Assembly: GCA_014529385.2 (NCBI GenBank)
Contig: CM043957.1
Location: 68,938,503 to 69,002,502 of the forward strand
Origin: Adiantum capillus-veneris
Taxonomy: Eukaryota; Streptophyta; Polypodiopsida; Polypodiales; Pteridaceae
DNA length: 64,000 nt
Direction of reading: 5' to 3'
Under the pieces are notes generated by a model. The model was not told the DNA's origin. It did no database searches and saw nothing but the letters and a program-made list of their open reading frames with translations. Both the position numbers and the translations under genes were made by a program. Of the stretch, positions 35,159 to 46,287 are shown in pieces; position 1 is the stretch's first letter, and the number at the start of each line of letters is the position of its first letter.

Positions 35159-38100
35159 CTAAGAAAGACATCCATGGAGCTTTGCTTGCTTAGGCTCATG
35201 AATAACTTGGATGCATGTGAGCAACATTGTGCATATTTTATATAGCATTGCACATGAGAGGTCAGGGAGGCTCTTGAAGAAGTTCATGGCGCCCGTTAGG
35301 GTTTTCACCATGTATTTCTTAGTTGCTGGTCCTTGCTTTGGAGCTGGCAGTTTTGGATAATTGAGCAAGGTCGGTCTCTTCTTCTTTAATGCTTCGTGTG
35401 CCTGCCATGTCCTTACCCTTGGTACATGACAAAACGTCGGGTCTTTTTGTATTGCTGCAGGTGCTCTTGTAAACAAAATAAGGTACCTTGAGTTCTTGCT
35501 GAGCCAATTTTTTCTCCATTTGGGATGGAGAGCATCTTACTCCTCTTCTTGCATATCTTTGTAAAGTCTTTCCTTGACTTGCAGTAGCTCCACCCTTATC
35601 AAAGGGTAGGGTAGTGACTGTTGATGCCATTGAGAATTAATTTGGTTGGGAGTGAGCTGTGTTACATTGACCGAGTGAAGAAATCTCAACTCCCAATCCA
35701 TTGCCGCTTTCCATTTAGCATCCACTTCATGGACAATCTGTTCTTTAAGTGCATCTTCTTCAGCTTTAGAAAGATGGACCATTGGCACTTGTCCTCTTTA
35801 GTGATTGGTACTTGGAATTCAAAATCTCCTCTCTACCCTTCTGTTGGCTGTGTTTCCATATCTGCAAAGGAGATTGATGGTATGTCTATATTTGGCTGTT
35901 CAGAGGCACCTGCTTCCTCCTAAGCTTCCACATTGCCTTCTCTCAACAGCTGTCTGGCTCTCTTTAAATCCTCTATCTCCTTGAGAAACTGCTCTTCCCT
36001 TTGTACCCGCATTAAGGCGAGGACTCGTCTTTGTGCTTGTTCTAGCTTCAACTCAAGTTCCAGGTCCTTGTTTCTCTTTTCCAAAGTCTTGTAAACTCCA
36101 TTTGTCCCCTTGAGTGAAGCTACGATTGGGTTTTCCTTGATTTTCTTCAAGAATGCTGCTTGGTCATTGATTCGCTGCTCTGAGTATTGCAATGAATCAT
36201 TTGCTACATTTAATTGCACTTGGAGCTTTTGTACTGACTGAGTAGTGCTCAAAAGTTAGTTTGTTACTTCAGTCAGCTGTTGGTCCTTGCTTTTGCATGC
36301 ATCTGACAGCTTTGTGAGAAGCTCTCCTAAATCTTCCATCTTCTTTTGTTGCCTTTCCTTGACAATTTGGTGTTTCTCTGCTTCATTTTTGAGCTCTTTG
36401 ATCTGGCCTTGAAGATTCTCGATGATGTTCATCCTGTCTTCAAGCTCCCCTCGGAGAGCATCAATAACTTGTTTCAACTCTCGAGCTTTAGCAGTGCGGC
36501 TAAGTGCTGATATTTGCATCTTCTCTGTCATCATCTACATCTGCTTTGCATATTCATTAACTTGGATGATGACTTCATCCGTTGTTTTCTATTCTTCGGA
36601 TTCTACCTTAGGCTGCTTAGAAGCTCCAACAGATTCGGCTTGCGGCTCTTTAGAAGGTTTGATGGATTCTGCTTGTGGCTTTGTAGATGGTTCAACTGAT
36701 TCTATTTGTGGTGTTGTACCTAGTTCAGTTGATTCTATTTGTGGTGTTGTAGAAGGTCCAGCTTCATCTTTTTCTCTTTCCTTGGACTGTTCATAACTGG
36801 ATTTCTCCTCTTGTTTCTCTTTTCCTTTTGCTTCCTCGCCTTCATTGGATTTGGCAATTGTGAAGGGCTTGGACTAGGCATTGGTTGGTCTTCTTGTTGA
36901 GTAGCGGGTGAAGGTGGCCTTGGAGACATCTCTCCTTGTTCATGTTGTGGTTCGCTTTGTTGTGCCACTTTTTCTTGTCTTTGTTGCGCATCCGACTCTT
37001 CTCTTGATTTCCTTTGTGCTTCTAGAGATTCTTGTATCTTCAAGGCCTCGACTTCTGCATACATTCACTCAAGCAGGTCCTTTGGATCTTATTCTCAGGG
37101 TTCTTGGTCCTAGGACCCTTGATTTCCCTGGGGCTCCATGACTCTGGGTTCTCTCCTGTAGCTTAGCGACTTCTTTCATATGACTCTTTCTCTCTTTAGA
37201 ATCTTGCTTTTTTATGCTGAGGTTCTTCCTCATGGGCTACCACTTCTTTCTTCTTCATTTCTTCTCTTCTTGCCCTCTTTTCTTCATTGCCAGCGCTTTC
37301 ACTGCTATGGGCTTCATGCAAGCTTCCTGCTGATTCTTCATCTGATTTATATATTTGAAGCCAAGCTTCCTGTTGATTCTTCATCTGATTTATATATTCT
37401 TTTCTTCTTTGATCTAGTGATTCGTGGAGAGGGTTGAGTTGAGACTATCCAGGTATTCTGATTTGGGATTGGCGGCAAGTTATTTGCCATCCCAATAGCA
37501 TGGTATGCAATCCGGGTTAGAGCTTCTGGAGCACGTAGATATGCTACTTTTCCTTGTTTCTTTGTGCTCTTGAGTGTGATAATCATGTACTGAGCATGAT
37601 CTATTGCTTGCCTCATTGTTCACTTTAACACCTGCGTGAAAGTGGTTGCAACTACATGATTCAAAGTAGTGTATCTTGGCAATCAAGTTTGAGACGAAAT
37701 GGAAGTGCTGGTGATAGAGACGAGCAGGATCCTACACTTACTTTAGAATGAGGTCAGAGAAGGTGGTGGCAGCTATATCCTTGGTGAATGTACCAGCTAT
37801 TTTTCTATCTCTGGCTCTCATTGTCATACCTTCAATTGGTAGCTTTAGGGCCTCAGCCACTATGTCCTTGTTAATAATCACTTTGACGTTCTGTCCGTGC
37901 TGATCTGTGATCTGGGTAGATCCATCCTCTTTGGTTGTTAATTGTAGTTCATAAGCTCTCTGGAAATCTACTCCACATGGCTCTTGATCGTAGAATTCTT
38001 GAAGTCCTAACCTTTTGTTGGCTTCTTTTGTTGCTCGCTTCACGGCTACATCATAAACTTATTTGGGTAGCATCTGTAACTCTACTTGATTTCCATCTTC

Positions 38101-38241
38101 ACTCTTGAACCTACCGGTGAAGACTGTGGGGTTGTCTTCTTCAAGCTGTTCCTTTGATAAGTAGGCTACCTTGGTCATTTTCACTAAACTTGGCTCCAAT
38201 TGGTATGGTGGAAATTCTTGCATCTTTTCTTTCTTAGTCAT
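35159..38241 (-). pseudogene. ORF X: long coiled-coil protein gene, broken
   Basis: On the minus strand: an N-terminal globular region (38241-37700; QEFPPYQLEPSLVKM, VKVIINKDIVAEALKLPIEG), a middle segment (37616-37345), a Glu/Lys/Gln/Pro-rich linker (37384-36740), five 11-residue repeats (36593-36755; TTPQIESVEPS type), a long coiled coil (36534-35920; LRGELEDRMNIIENLQGQIK, LEKRNKDLELELKLEQAQR), and a C-terminal part to 35159. Stops (for example near 38060 and 36590) and frame slips split it. No RT, integrase or nuclease motif is present. The N-terminal region is loosely like domains found in plant transposon-associated proteins, but I cannot assign a family. It sits 3' of Gypsy-C on the same strand, as gene X2 does for Gypsy-B. 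Confidence 0.6.
36593..36755 (-). repeat. Five 11-residue coding repeats in ORF X
   Basis: On the minus strand the units are TTPQIESTELG, TTPQIESVEPS, TKPQAESIKPS, KEPQAESVGAS and KQPKVES. The consensus xxPQxESxxPS marks a flexible spacer between the charged linker and the coiled coil. Confidence 0.85.
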
Positions 38242-38299
38242 TCTTTCTTTGCTTTCTCAGCAACTTGCATTGTACCTATTAGGAGAATACAGTTCATGG

Positions 38300-40320
38300 T
38301 TAGAAAATTCCATGAATTTTGCTACGAAATGTTCTGTGTCCGAATTGGTTGCAAATGATGTCCATTTTGCTTCAAATCAATTTTGGAGCATGGATAGATA
38401 CATAAAAACATGTAAAGATCAAAACCATGCAATCCAAGCAAAATTTACAACCAAAATAAATAATCGCGATTATTTACAGTAGGGAATTTTTTAATATTTT
38501 TGCACTTTTGACATCATAGGCTTGAAAAATATGTGATTTAGATACTCTGAGTGAAGTGTGGGCTCATTTGAGTGCACAGAGTGGAAATGGTGTTAGATTT
38601 AGGCTTCAGAGTCTGAAACAGTAGATATGAAGGGATTTTGGGTTTTTGTGATCCAAATGTGATCAAACTTGATTGGTGGGCTTGTCACATCATGTACTTT
38701 GGTCCCATAAGGTCAAAGTTGAAGTTTGAATTCATTCTGGTGAAAAAGTAAATAATCATGATAATTTAACTTTTCCATCAAATTGGACATTTTTTGTTGT
38801 AAGTTGATTCTAGACATGATCTAGAGCCTCTGTGTGAGATATGGGATGTTTTGGATCAAAAAATGTGACAATTAACTCAAAAATTTAGACAGAAGAGCCT
38901 TTAGTGTGTTTTTTTGACAAAATTCAAGATTTTCTTGATCTTTTGGGCTCATAATTGATATGTGGCCTGAGATAGATGTGTACAAGTGATAGGTGAAGTG
39001 ACGTGATGATTTTTAAGCCAATTGTGCACAAAAATTAATAATCACGATTATTAACTACAACTGCATTTTTTGCTTGAAAAGATAATTTTATGACCTACAC
39101 ATCTTCATTACATAAAAACAAGTCCTAAAATGAATTTGGTAAGATTTGGTCACGTCGGCATCACTTCGTGCTCTTGTCGACTCTAAAATCACCGGTTTTT
39201 GTTACTACTTGGTGTGTAGAGTTGTTTGGTCACTTTTGAAGCCATGGACTTGTCCGTTACATAGTCTCGATATGCTGCTCATTCAGTTTGGGCTCATTCG
39301 GAGTCAGTTTGACTTCATATGTCAAATTTGACACTTCGTAGTCTTCGAGCTATTTTCTGCTATTTGAGAGATTGCCTTGACTGCTTTCTTGAAACCATCT
39401 AGGTACATTGTGTGTATAGACATCGTCTATAAGCTGCCCGTGGAGTTAGAATCCAATTCTGGCATGTGGCCAAAACCTAGAATATTTACTTGGGACCCCC
39501 TTGATCCCTACCAAATGGTCCTCGAATGATATGTAAGTGTTCTACTATCTAGGGGCATGCTACAATTCAAGTCTCTTCCAATTCGGTTGAGCTAACAGAC
39601 CGCTATGGCCATTTTTGTGTCGTAGGAATCCGTACACAGCTGGGATTCTAGAGTTTTTTCATGGGCCTAGACTTGCTACCCGACTGTATAGAAACGTTCT
39701 TTGATGAGTTTAGAACTTACCCCTCATGTCTTGTGTGAGAGGACGCTGAAAATGAGTGACTATGGACTCCAAAAATCGCGTGCGAAGAAGGTAGAGAGCT
39801 GTCTTCTCTAAAAGTGACTGGTGAAAATGAGGTGATTTTGGGCTACCTTGGATATCTATACTCGGACTTCCTAAACTATTTTCTCCCAGATTCCCATGTT
39901 AGTCCTACTAGGCCATGAAATCTACTTTAGACTAAAAAATTTCCTCAATCGGACTCCGTTAGCTTAAGAATTTGCAGAAACAGGCCCTGGCGACCTAATT
40001 TAGGCTTCTCACTTTTGTTTGTCGTTTTGATTGAAAATTTTTGTGCTTGTCCGTCTTGTTCTTCTCATCATCAACGTATCTTCATTTTCTTCATTTGAGC
40101 TCATTTGCTATTTATTATTAATTTTTGATTTGTTTATTAAAAAAAATCAAAGAAAATAATAAAATGCACTAAAAAAGAAAATTAAAAAATCAACAATAAA
40201 GAAAATCCATTGAAGAACACTAAGTTTATACTCATCAGGGAGATTTTATCTGTTGAAATTTCCCTGTGATGATTTTTAAGGGCATTATTAGGTAATTTTG
40301 CAAGAAAACACACATTAACA
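38300..40320 (-). repeat. Probable LTR and untranslated region between Gypsy-C and ORF X
   Basis: On the minus strand a purine tract (GAAGAGGGAGGAAAAAAG, 40323-40342) precedes TGTTAATGTGTG starting at 40320, the layout of polypurine tract followed by 3' LTR. The lower boundary is not clear and the matching 5' LTR near 52.3-53 kb could not be aligned by eye. No coding frame is supported here. Confidence 0.45.
38457..39051. repeat. Three spaced palindromes with about 288-bp period
   Basis: TAAATAATCGCGATTATTTA (38457-38476) is a perfect 20-bp palindrome. Near-palindromic relatives lie near 38746 (TAAATAATCATGATAATTTA) and 39032 (TTAATAATCACGATTATTAA), 289 and 286 bp apart. Surrounding sequence shows weak similarity (GAT-TAGA-CTCTG-GTGA), suggesting an old tandem unit. 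A related motif is at 52835. Confidence 0.75.
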
Positions 40321-40636
40321 TCCAACTTTTTTCCTCCCTCTTCAAACATTGTCCTTTATTAATGAAGTCCGTCCACCTCTCCTAGATGGAGTACTCCGGG
40401 ATCACTGTGTGCATGGGTTGAACAATTGTGTCTATTCATAGCCGTGGTCGGCTCTATCATGCTTTGAAGGTCAATGCAATTCAAACCAGTATGCGGTGCA
40501 AGAGTTGGATCTTGAGTAGTTAACTAAAGGGTTTCCATGGTCGGGGTTTCTTGTTACTGTTTTCTAAATAGTAGATTTTGTAATTTGTGTGCTCTTTGCT
40601 TGATTGTACCATATAGATGCTTTGGCGCACTAATTC

Positions 40637-41340
40637 CTATGCTGTAGGTAGCAACGATGACGGTTGCTGAGATTTAAATCTCCATTGGTATTTTTGTTTT
40701 CTGTTGATGAACTGTTGTGGTTGAGTTCTTTGAGATTTAACTTTCCATTGATTCATCGGCTTTACACTTTGTGGAGAAGATAAATGCTCCTTTGCTTTCC
40801 AAACCTGTTGAGTGCTAATTTCTCTTTTGAAAGATGTTTTTCTTTGAGTTGTTAGATGTGAAATTGTTTTTAGTAGAATAGATGAGCTTTTGGTACACAA
40901 ATTTGCTTGACTCCTTGCATGCTACTTGTAGCATTTACTTGTCTAGTGGCCGACGTAGATTTATTGTTCCCTGGTTTCTTTTGTGGGTGACCTCTTTTCC
41001 ATTCCTCTTTGCTCGGTGCAATTGGGACTAAGAGTTTTCCTCCTTTAAGTGATAGCTTGAGTTGATTGGTGTCCCAATCTGGTACTGCCTTGTATGTCTG
41101 CATCCATGAGATTCCAAGAATCATTGTTTTATTCATATGTTCATTTGGTATGCATACAAATTGATGTGGGTATGAAAATCTATCTACTATCACATTCAAG
41201 TTGGCTACTGCCAATGCCGGTGTTGGGTTTTTGTTGCATCCTTTGAAAGCATATATTCCCTGTGCTAAAGATTGATTCTGTTGCGTAAGGAAGTAAGCTA
41301 AAACTAGGTCCCCTTTTTTGAAGATTTTTGTGACTAGATG
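40637..41340 (-). pseudogene. Gypsy-C C-terminal extension: pseudo-protease half and Trp-repeat tail
   Basis: Directly after the integrase KKGDLVLAYF motif the frame continues into VANLNVIVDRFSYP, EHMNKTMILGISW and GKLLVPIAPS (41214-41030), matching the second half of the pseudo-protease in Gypsy-A, then basic repeats with VWKAK, QWKVK and QWRFK cores (40900-40637). The half that would hold the catalytic Asp is missing. The integrase GPY/F end is also missing, so a deletion probably fused integrase to the extension. Confidence 0.6.
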
Positions 41341-42378
41341 TGAATCAAAAAACTATTTTTGCTTCCGTTTTTGTGCATAGATGTGAGCTACAGCTGTTAG
41401 CCTTTGCTCATCAAGCTTTTCTAAATCTTCAAGCCTCTCTAACAATTCATGTCTGGTCCACTCAAGATCTTTAGCTACCCTTAGTGTCGGCAACAGAAAT
41501 TCTATCGGTAGTATGGCATCAAGACCATAAACAAGATTAAAGGGTGTAGCATTTAAAGTTGTCTTGAATGAAAGTCTATAAGCCCATAGAGCGACATGTA
41601 GATTCATTTTCCAATCAGCTTGTCCTGAACTAACCACTTTAGTCAATACTGAGCTAAGAATTTTATTTGTGTGCTCAACTTGTTCATTTGCTTGTGGATG
41701 ATATGGAGTGGATTTGTTATGGATGACCATAAATCCATTCAGCAGATACTCAATTACCTCATTGAGGAAATGAGTTTTCCTATCACTGACAATTTCTATT
41801 GGAAGTCCATATCTTGTGAATACATTCTCATATAAGAATGCGGCTGTGGTTCTAGCATCATTCTTCCTAGTTGCCTTAACCTCTGCCCACTTGGTCAAAT
41901 AGTTCGTCTACAATGATATATTAAGCTTGAGTTCTATATGCACGTGGTTGTATTGGCCCAACAAAATCTATGCCCCATTTTGCAAAAGCTCTAGCCCCCA
42001 TCGTTGGTCTTAAAGGCGTGCTATCTACCCTGGTTGGCATCTTTGCTCGTTGGCATGCATCACACCTTTGAATATATTCTTTGGCATCTATAAAAAGTGT
42101 TGTCCACCATATGCCTACCATTAAAATTGCTCTAGCGATGGTTTCACTAGAAAACTGACCTCCAGCATGTGCTTGTTCTAGCTGGGTATATATTCATCTT
42201 CATTTGCACAAAGACACAAATGTTGATCCTTTTCTCTCCGATACAATTGGTTTCCATTAAGAGCATAGTCTCTTGCTTTAGTTTCAATAGCTCTTTGGCG
42301 GCGTTTACTCATATATCCTCCGAAAATGTTCTGCTTGATAAGTAAGTAACTAGATAGTTACTCCACTTAGGAACGAGT
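41341..42378 (-). pseudogene. int: Gypsy-C integrase
   Basis: Zinc-binding Cys pair (CDACQRAK), the first catalytic Asp (KWGIDFVGPIQPR), the second (IEIVSDRKTHF) and the Glu region (YHPQANEQVEHTNKIL) are visible across frames at 41353-42121. HFLNEV and WAYRLSFKTTLNATPF are also typical. One stop lies at 41350 before the C-terminal FKKGDLVL. The part towards RNase H is separated by the element inserted at 42384. Confidence 0.8.
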
Positions 42379-42383
42379 GATAT
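42379..42383 (+). other. Target site duplication GATAT, left
   Basis: GATAT directly before the LTR at 42384. The same five bases follow the second LTR at 45810-45814, which proves a single insertion event by an LTR-retrotransposon integrase. Confidence 0.9.
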
Positions 42384-42857
42384 TGTTGACTGAGATATTG
42401 CTGAGTCGGATATTTGCTGACTTGGAATATTGCCGCCACTAAATATTACTGACTCTAATATTTGGTCAGTCAGATATTTGTTGACTCTGATTATTGATGA
42501 TTTTGATGTTTGTTGAGTCGGATTATTTGTTAAACATTGCTGGGTCGGAATATTGCTAGGTCAGATTTCTGCTAGGTCGGATTTTGATGAGACTGATATT
42601 GTATGTCAAGAATATTTTCTGGGTTGGACAATTATAACCATCAATTAGCACTTGTATTCAAATGAGTTCTGAGTAGGGAAATGCGAGAGAAGCTTTAGCC
42701 ATGGTGTTCTTTGCTCTATCTGATCTTTTCTCTATGTTCTATTTGGTGACTATAAAGTTATCTGAATGTCTTTTGTTGAGTCTGATCATGGAGTGAGTAT
42801 CTATTCTCTGTTTGAGAGCATGTGTGTGAGAGAGTCTTGTGTTGTTGAACCCCAACA
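42384..42857 (+). repeat. 5' LTR of the nested element (474 bp)
   Basis: Starts TGTTGACTGAG and ends CCCCAACA. The first 220 bp are a degenerate array of short TGACTC/GAGTCGG and GGATATTTGCTG units. It is longer than the 3' copy through small indels in that array; the promoter-proximal half aligns closely. Confidence 0.9.
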
Positions 42858-43646
42858 CATTTGGTGATCCCGTGGGCCATTGAAGGTTTGGCCAACACAT
42901 TTGGTGAGCCTACCGCAATTGTTTGTGTGTTGTGCCTGACATTCTTGTCTTGTTGATTACCTACTGTAATGGTATGTTTTCTGGGTCTGATAACCTTTTG
43001 TGGTCAACATTCAAGGTCGGTGTTTGTGTTTCATGAGAGTAATAATGCTACGAAAGAACCTATCCCGAAGGAGAAATTTGTTTGACCAAGGAGCGGAAAT
43101 TCAGGAGTAGCAGATCATGTTTGATTAGAAGTGTTGTTGTAGATTCAAAATTCAAATTTTGCTGCTATAAGTGCTGCAGATTCAAGTTTCATAGATTAAG
43201 CAAGGTGTTGCAGATTCAGGTTGCACACATTCAACAAGGTGTTGGAGATTCAGGCTGCACAGATTCAGACTATGCAAAATGGCAAAAATTTGGATGATTT
43301 TGCAGAGACAAAAAAAAAAATCTTGATGTCAAACAGAGAAATTTGATTTTGAATCTGATGTTGATAATCAAATCTGTCGAAGCAAACAAACTCAAGAATT
43401 ATATCTTTTATTGAAATTTTCCAAACATATAAATACATCACCAGACTTAAATATCTCAATCAATTTAAGCAACCAATTAATGGACTATGCAGATCTCGGT
43501 ACAACATCCGTGGCTCTTTATTTAGCAAATTTAATGGTTATCGGATTGGTGTGGTGCACCGATTTTGAGGGCTAAACATGATTGTTGTATTTTAATGAAG
43601 TGAATGTTATGGGGGTAAAAGGAAGAAAGAGAAGAGTGAGGTTTGC

Positions 43647-45100
43647 ATGAGTAAGAAGCATGAGGTGGATAGTTGTCCGTGTGTAGTTGATGAGTGCTCA
43701 AAGAGAGATGCTTGTAGGAAGTGGTGCATGGTGGATTTGTGCAGAAAACTTCATAACATCAGCCATAAATTGCAAAAGGAAACTTCCTATAACAAAACAG
43801 AAAGAGCCTTAGAGAAGTTAGATGATTTTGAAGATGACTTGGAGAATGCATATGAATGGCTAGATGATCATAAAGGGGATAGGAAAAAATCATGTTCTAG
43901 TAGAAAGAAGGTGTTCAAGCTGCAAAAAGCATGTGAGAATATGAGGGATGCATATGAGAATGAGTTTGAAGGGGATTCAAGTGATGATGATGATGATGGA
44001 TGGAGAATGGGTCATGTAATCCACCAAGTAGGGATACCAAAGATGGAGGAGAAGGAGGTGCAAAAGGAGGTTGGCCAAAAGAGCCTAGAAGAGCCCCTGG
44101 ATACCCCTAACCTACCATTAAAGTATACCCATAGAGTGGAAGAGGAAGATCCATTGCTTAAACTTATGATGTTTGCATATGGAAAATGTTGTTATCCTAT
44201 TTGTGGGGAGAAGCATGTCATACATAACCATGATGTTGTTCATGTTTTTCAAAGCCCACTTGAAGAGGTGGATAGTGAGATGATGCAGAGGAGTAATTGC
44301 TGGAAATCAGATTTTTTGAAATCAGATTTGCTGAGGAGGAATTTTTGAAAAACATATCAATTCAAGAGGAGTCTCCACCAAAAAGATCCCTACATGTGAA
44401 AATGTTTCCAAAAGGTGCGGAAGGAACAATGAATTTGAGAGGTTCCCTACCTTGGCGTGTTGTCAAAAAGTGGAGTATAATGATATGGCATTGCACATGT
44501 ATGGTGGAAAAACATTTAATTTTTGAAGCGACATCAGAACAAGGACATGTTGTTGCAAAGGACAATGGAATGACTGCCAAGATGTTTGCAGATGTGCAGG
44601 AGTACATCGGTATGCAACAAATTCAGCTAGAGACTCAGATGCAATAGGTAGCAAATTCTGGTACATCTAAAGTTTTGCTGCAGAAACAAACTCAGTTAAT
44701 GGATAGTTTGAAATCAAAGATGGAGTCTATGGAAGAGAAGCATAAACAAGAGCTGCAAGAAATTTCGACATAGCATCCAAGTGAAGTGAAAAAAGTTAAA
44801 ATGTCACTTGGCATGTTTGAGGAGTGGACACAAACTTTGGAGATCATAGTTCAGCTTGAACTAGAGAAATTGGAGAGTAGAAATACAGATTTGTAGGTTC
44901 AAAATGAATTTCTGAATCAGTGGATTCAGCCTTTGTTGGAGTCGAAGAAGCATGAATAAGGTCAAGAAGATGCAAATGTAAATGGTGTGCTGATGTTTGA
45001 TGAAGATTTGTCAATTGTAAAGTAGAAAATGGTAGAGAGCATGCAAGAAGTCCTTGGAAGGTCATTAAGGTCCATGAGTATCAAGCCAAAGAATTGGTGA
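43647..45100 (+). pseudogene. Unknown ORF of the nested element
   Basis: The open part 43647-44348 starts with a Cys-rich N-terminus (SCPCVVDECSKRDACRKWC), then a helical charged region (EKLDDFEDDLENAYEWLDD) and an acidic run (DSSDDDDDGW). A frame slip near 44300-44350 leads into 44347-44647 (FPKGAEGTMNLRGSLPWRVV), and the frame continues with coiled-coil character to about 45100 through stops at roughly 44645, 44771, 44895, 44957 and 45024, each TAG or TAA where CAG or CAA would fit the Gln-rich context. No known retroelement domain is seen. It could be a divergent gag or a captured gene. Confidence 0.6.
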
Positions 45101-45381
45101 ATGTTTGGGTGATGTTTAGTTTCTATATATGATGTATTTTGTGTACCTTGGTTTAAGTACCAGGCACTACACTTTGCTTCATATGAAGATCCTAATATTG
45201 CATTTGTCATAGTGCTGTATGGTGTATTTGTATATCTTGGATTAGGTTCCAGGAACTATACTTTATGCTATTTAGTAATTAGGAATTTTTGGGAAAATAG
45301 GATAAGGAATTTGACTTTGATCAAGGGATGTGTGGATCTGGGTCAAATTTCTACAAAATACCACCATCGGGACGTGCCATG

Positions 45382-45809
45382 TGTTGATTGAGATATTGCT
45401 GAGTCGGATATTTGCTGACTCTGAATATTACCGACTCTGATATTTGGTCAGTCAGATATTTGTTGACTCTGATTATTGACGAGTCTAATGTTTGCTGAAC
45501 ATTGTTGGGTTGGAATATTGCTAGGTCGGATTTTGATGAGTCTGATATTTTATGTCAAGAACATTTTTGGGTTCGACAGTTATAACCATCAGTTAGCACT
45601 TGTATTGGGACGAGTTCTGAGTAGGGGAATGTGAGAGAAGCTTTATCCATGGTGTTCTTTGCTCTGTCTAATCTTTTCTCTATGTTCTGTTTGTTGACTC
45701 TGAAGTTATCTGAATGTGTCTTTTGCTAAGTCTGATCATGGAGTGAGTATCTATTCTCTGTTTGAGAGCATGTGTGAGAGAGAGATTCTTGTGTTGTTGA
45801 ACCCCAATA
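45382..45809 (+). repeat. 3' LTR of the nested element (428 bp)
   Basis: Starts TGTTGATTGAG and ends CCCCAATA, so the terminal CA has become TA. Divergence from the 5' LTR is roughly a tenth plus indels by eye, so the insertion is old. Confidence 0.9.
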
Positions 45810-45814
45810 GATAT
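45810..45814 (+). other. Target site duplication GATAT, right
   Basis: Identical to 42379-42383. Gypsy-C sequence resumes here. Confidence 0.9.
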
Positions 45815-46287
45815 TTGAAATAATGTCACATGAGGTATGGGTGTTTATTTCTCGCATTGAAGACAGTCTTTATGGTTGGCCAAAATACTCCAAGTCTTAT
45901 GATCCTTTGCATAGTTTGACCTTCACAAATGAAGTCCTACTATGGTAATGTGTGCTTGACTTAGCTATTGGGTTTTCTCCTGAGGATTAATACACAAAAG
46001 AAATATTCCATCGTGATTTCTTTTATATAGCATTCCAGCTAGTAATTGATACATAGCCGATTGCCCAATTAATCCTGGAGTAATAGGAAGTGGTATTTGA
46101 AAATCCACTTGAGCTATGGTCATCAATAAAGCCATATTTTCTAACTCAACGGGGTATCATTTCTACGGAGAACAGATATGCATTTGGTAGATCATCGTCT
46201 ACCTCTGTTGGTGGTTCTCATAGAATATTCCTTGATAAATGACCCGCTCTTTGGTGTGTGGTGCCCTTTTTTACAACTACAGTGAAA

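Larger units (their letters stand above)
42384..45809 (+). mobile_element. Complete non-autonomous LTR retrotransposon nested in Gypsy-C
   Basis: A 3426-bp element bounded by related direct repeats (42384-42857 and 45382-45809) and a perfect 5-bp target duplication. Internal DNA carries no gag, protease, RT or integrase motif, only one long decayed unknown frame. A candidate tRNA primer site follows the first LTR (TTGGTGATCCCG from 42861), close to the Trp-tRNA type TGGTGACCCCG. No good polypurine tract precedes the second LTR. It must have used enzymes from another element. Confidence 0.85.
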
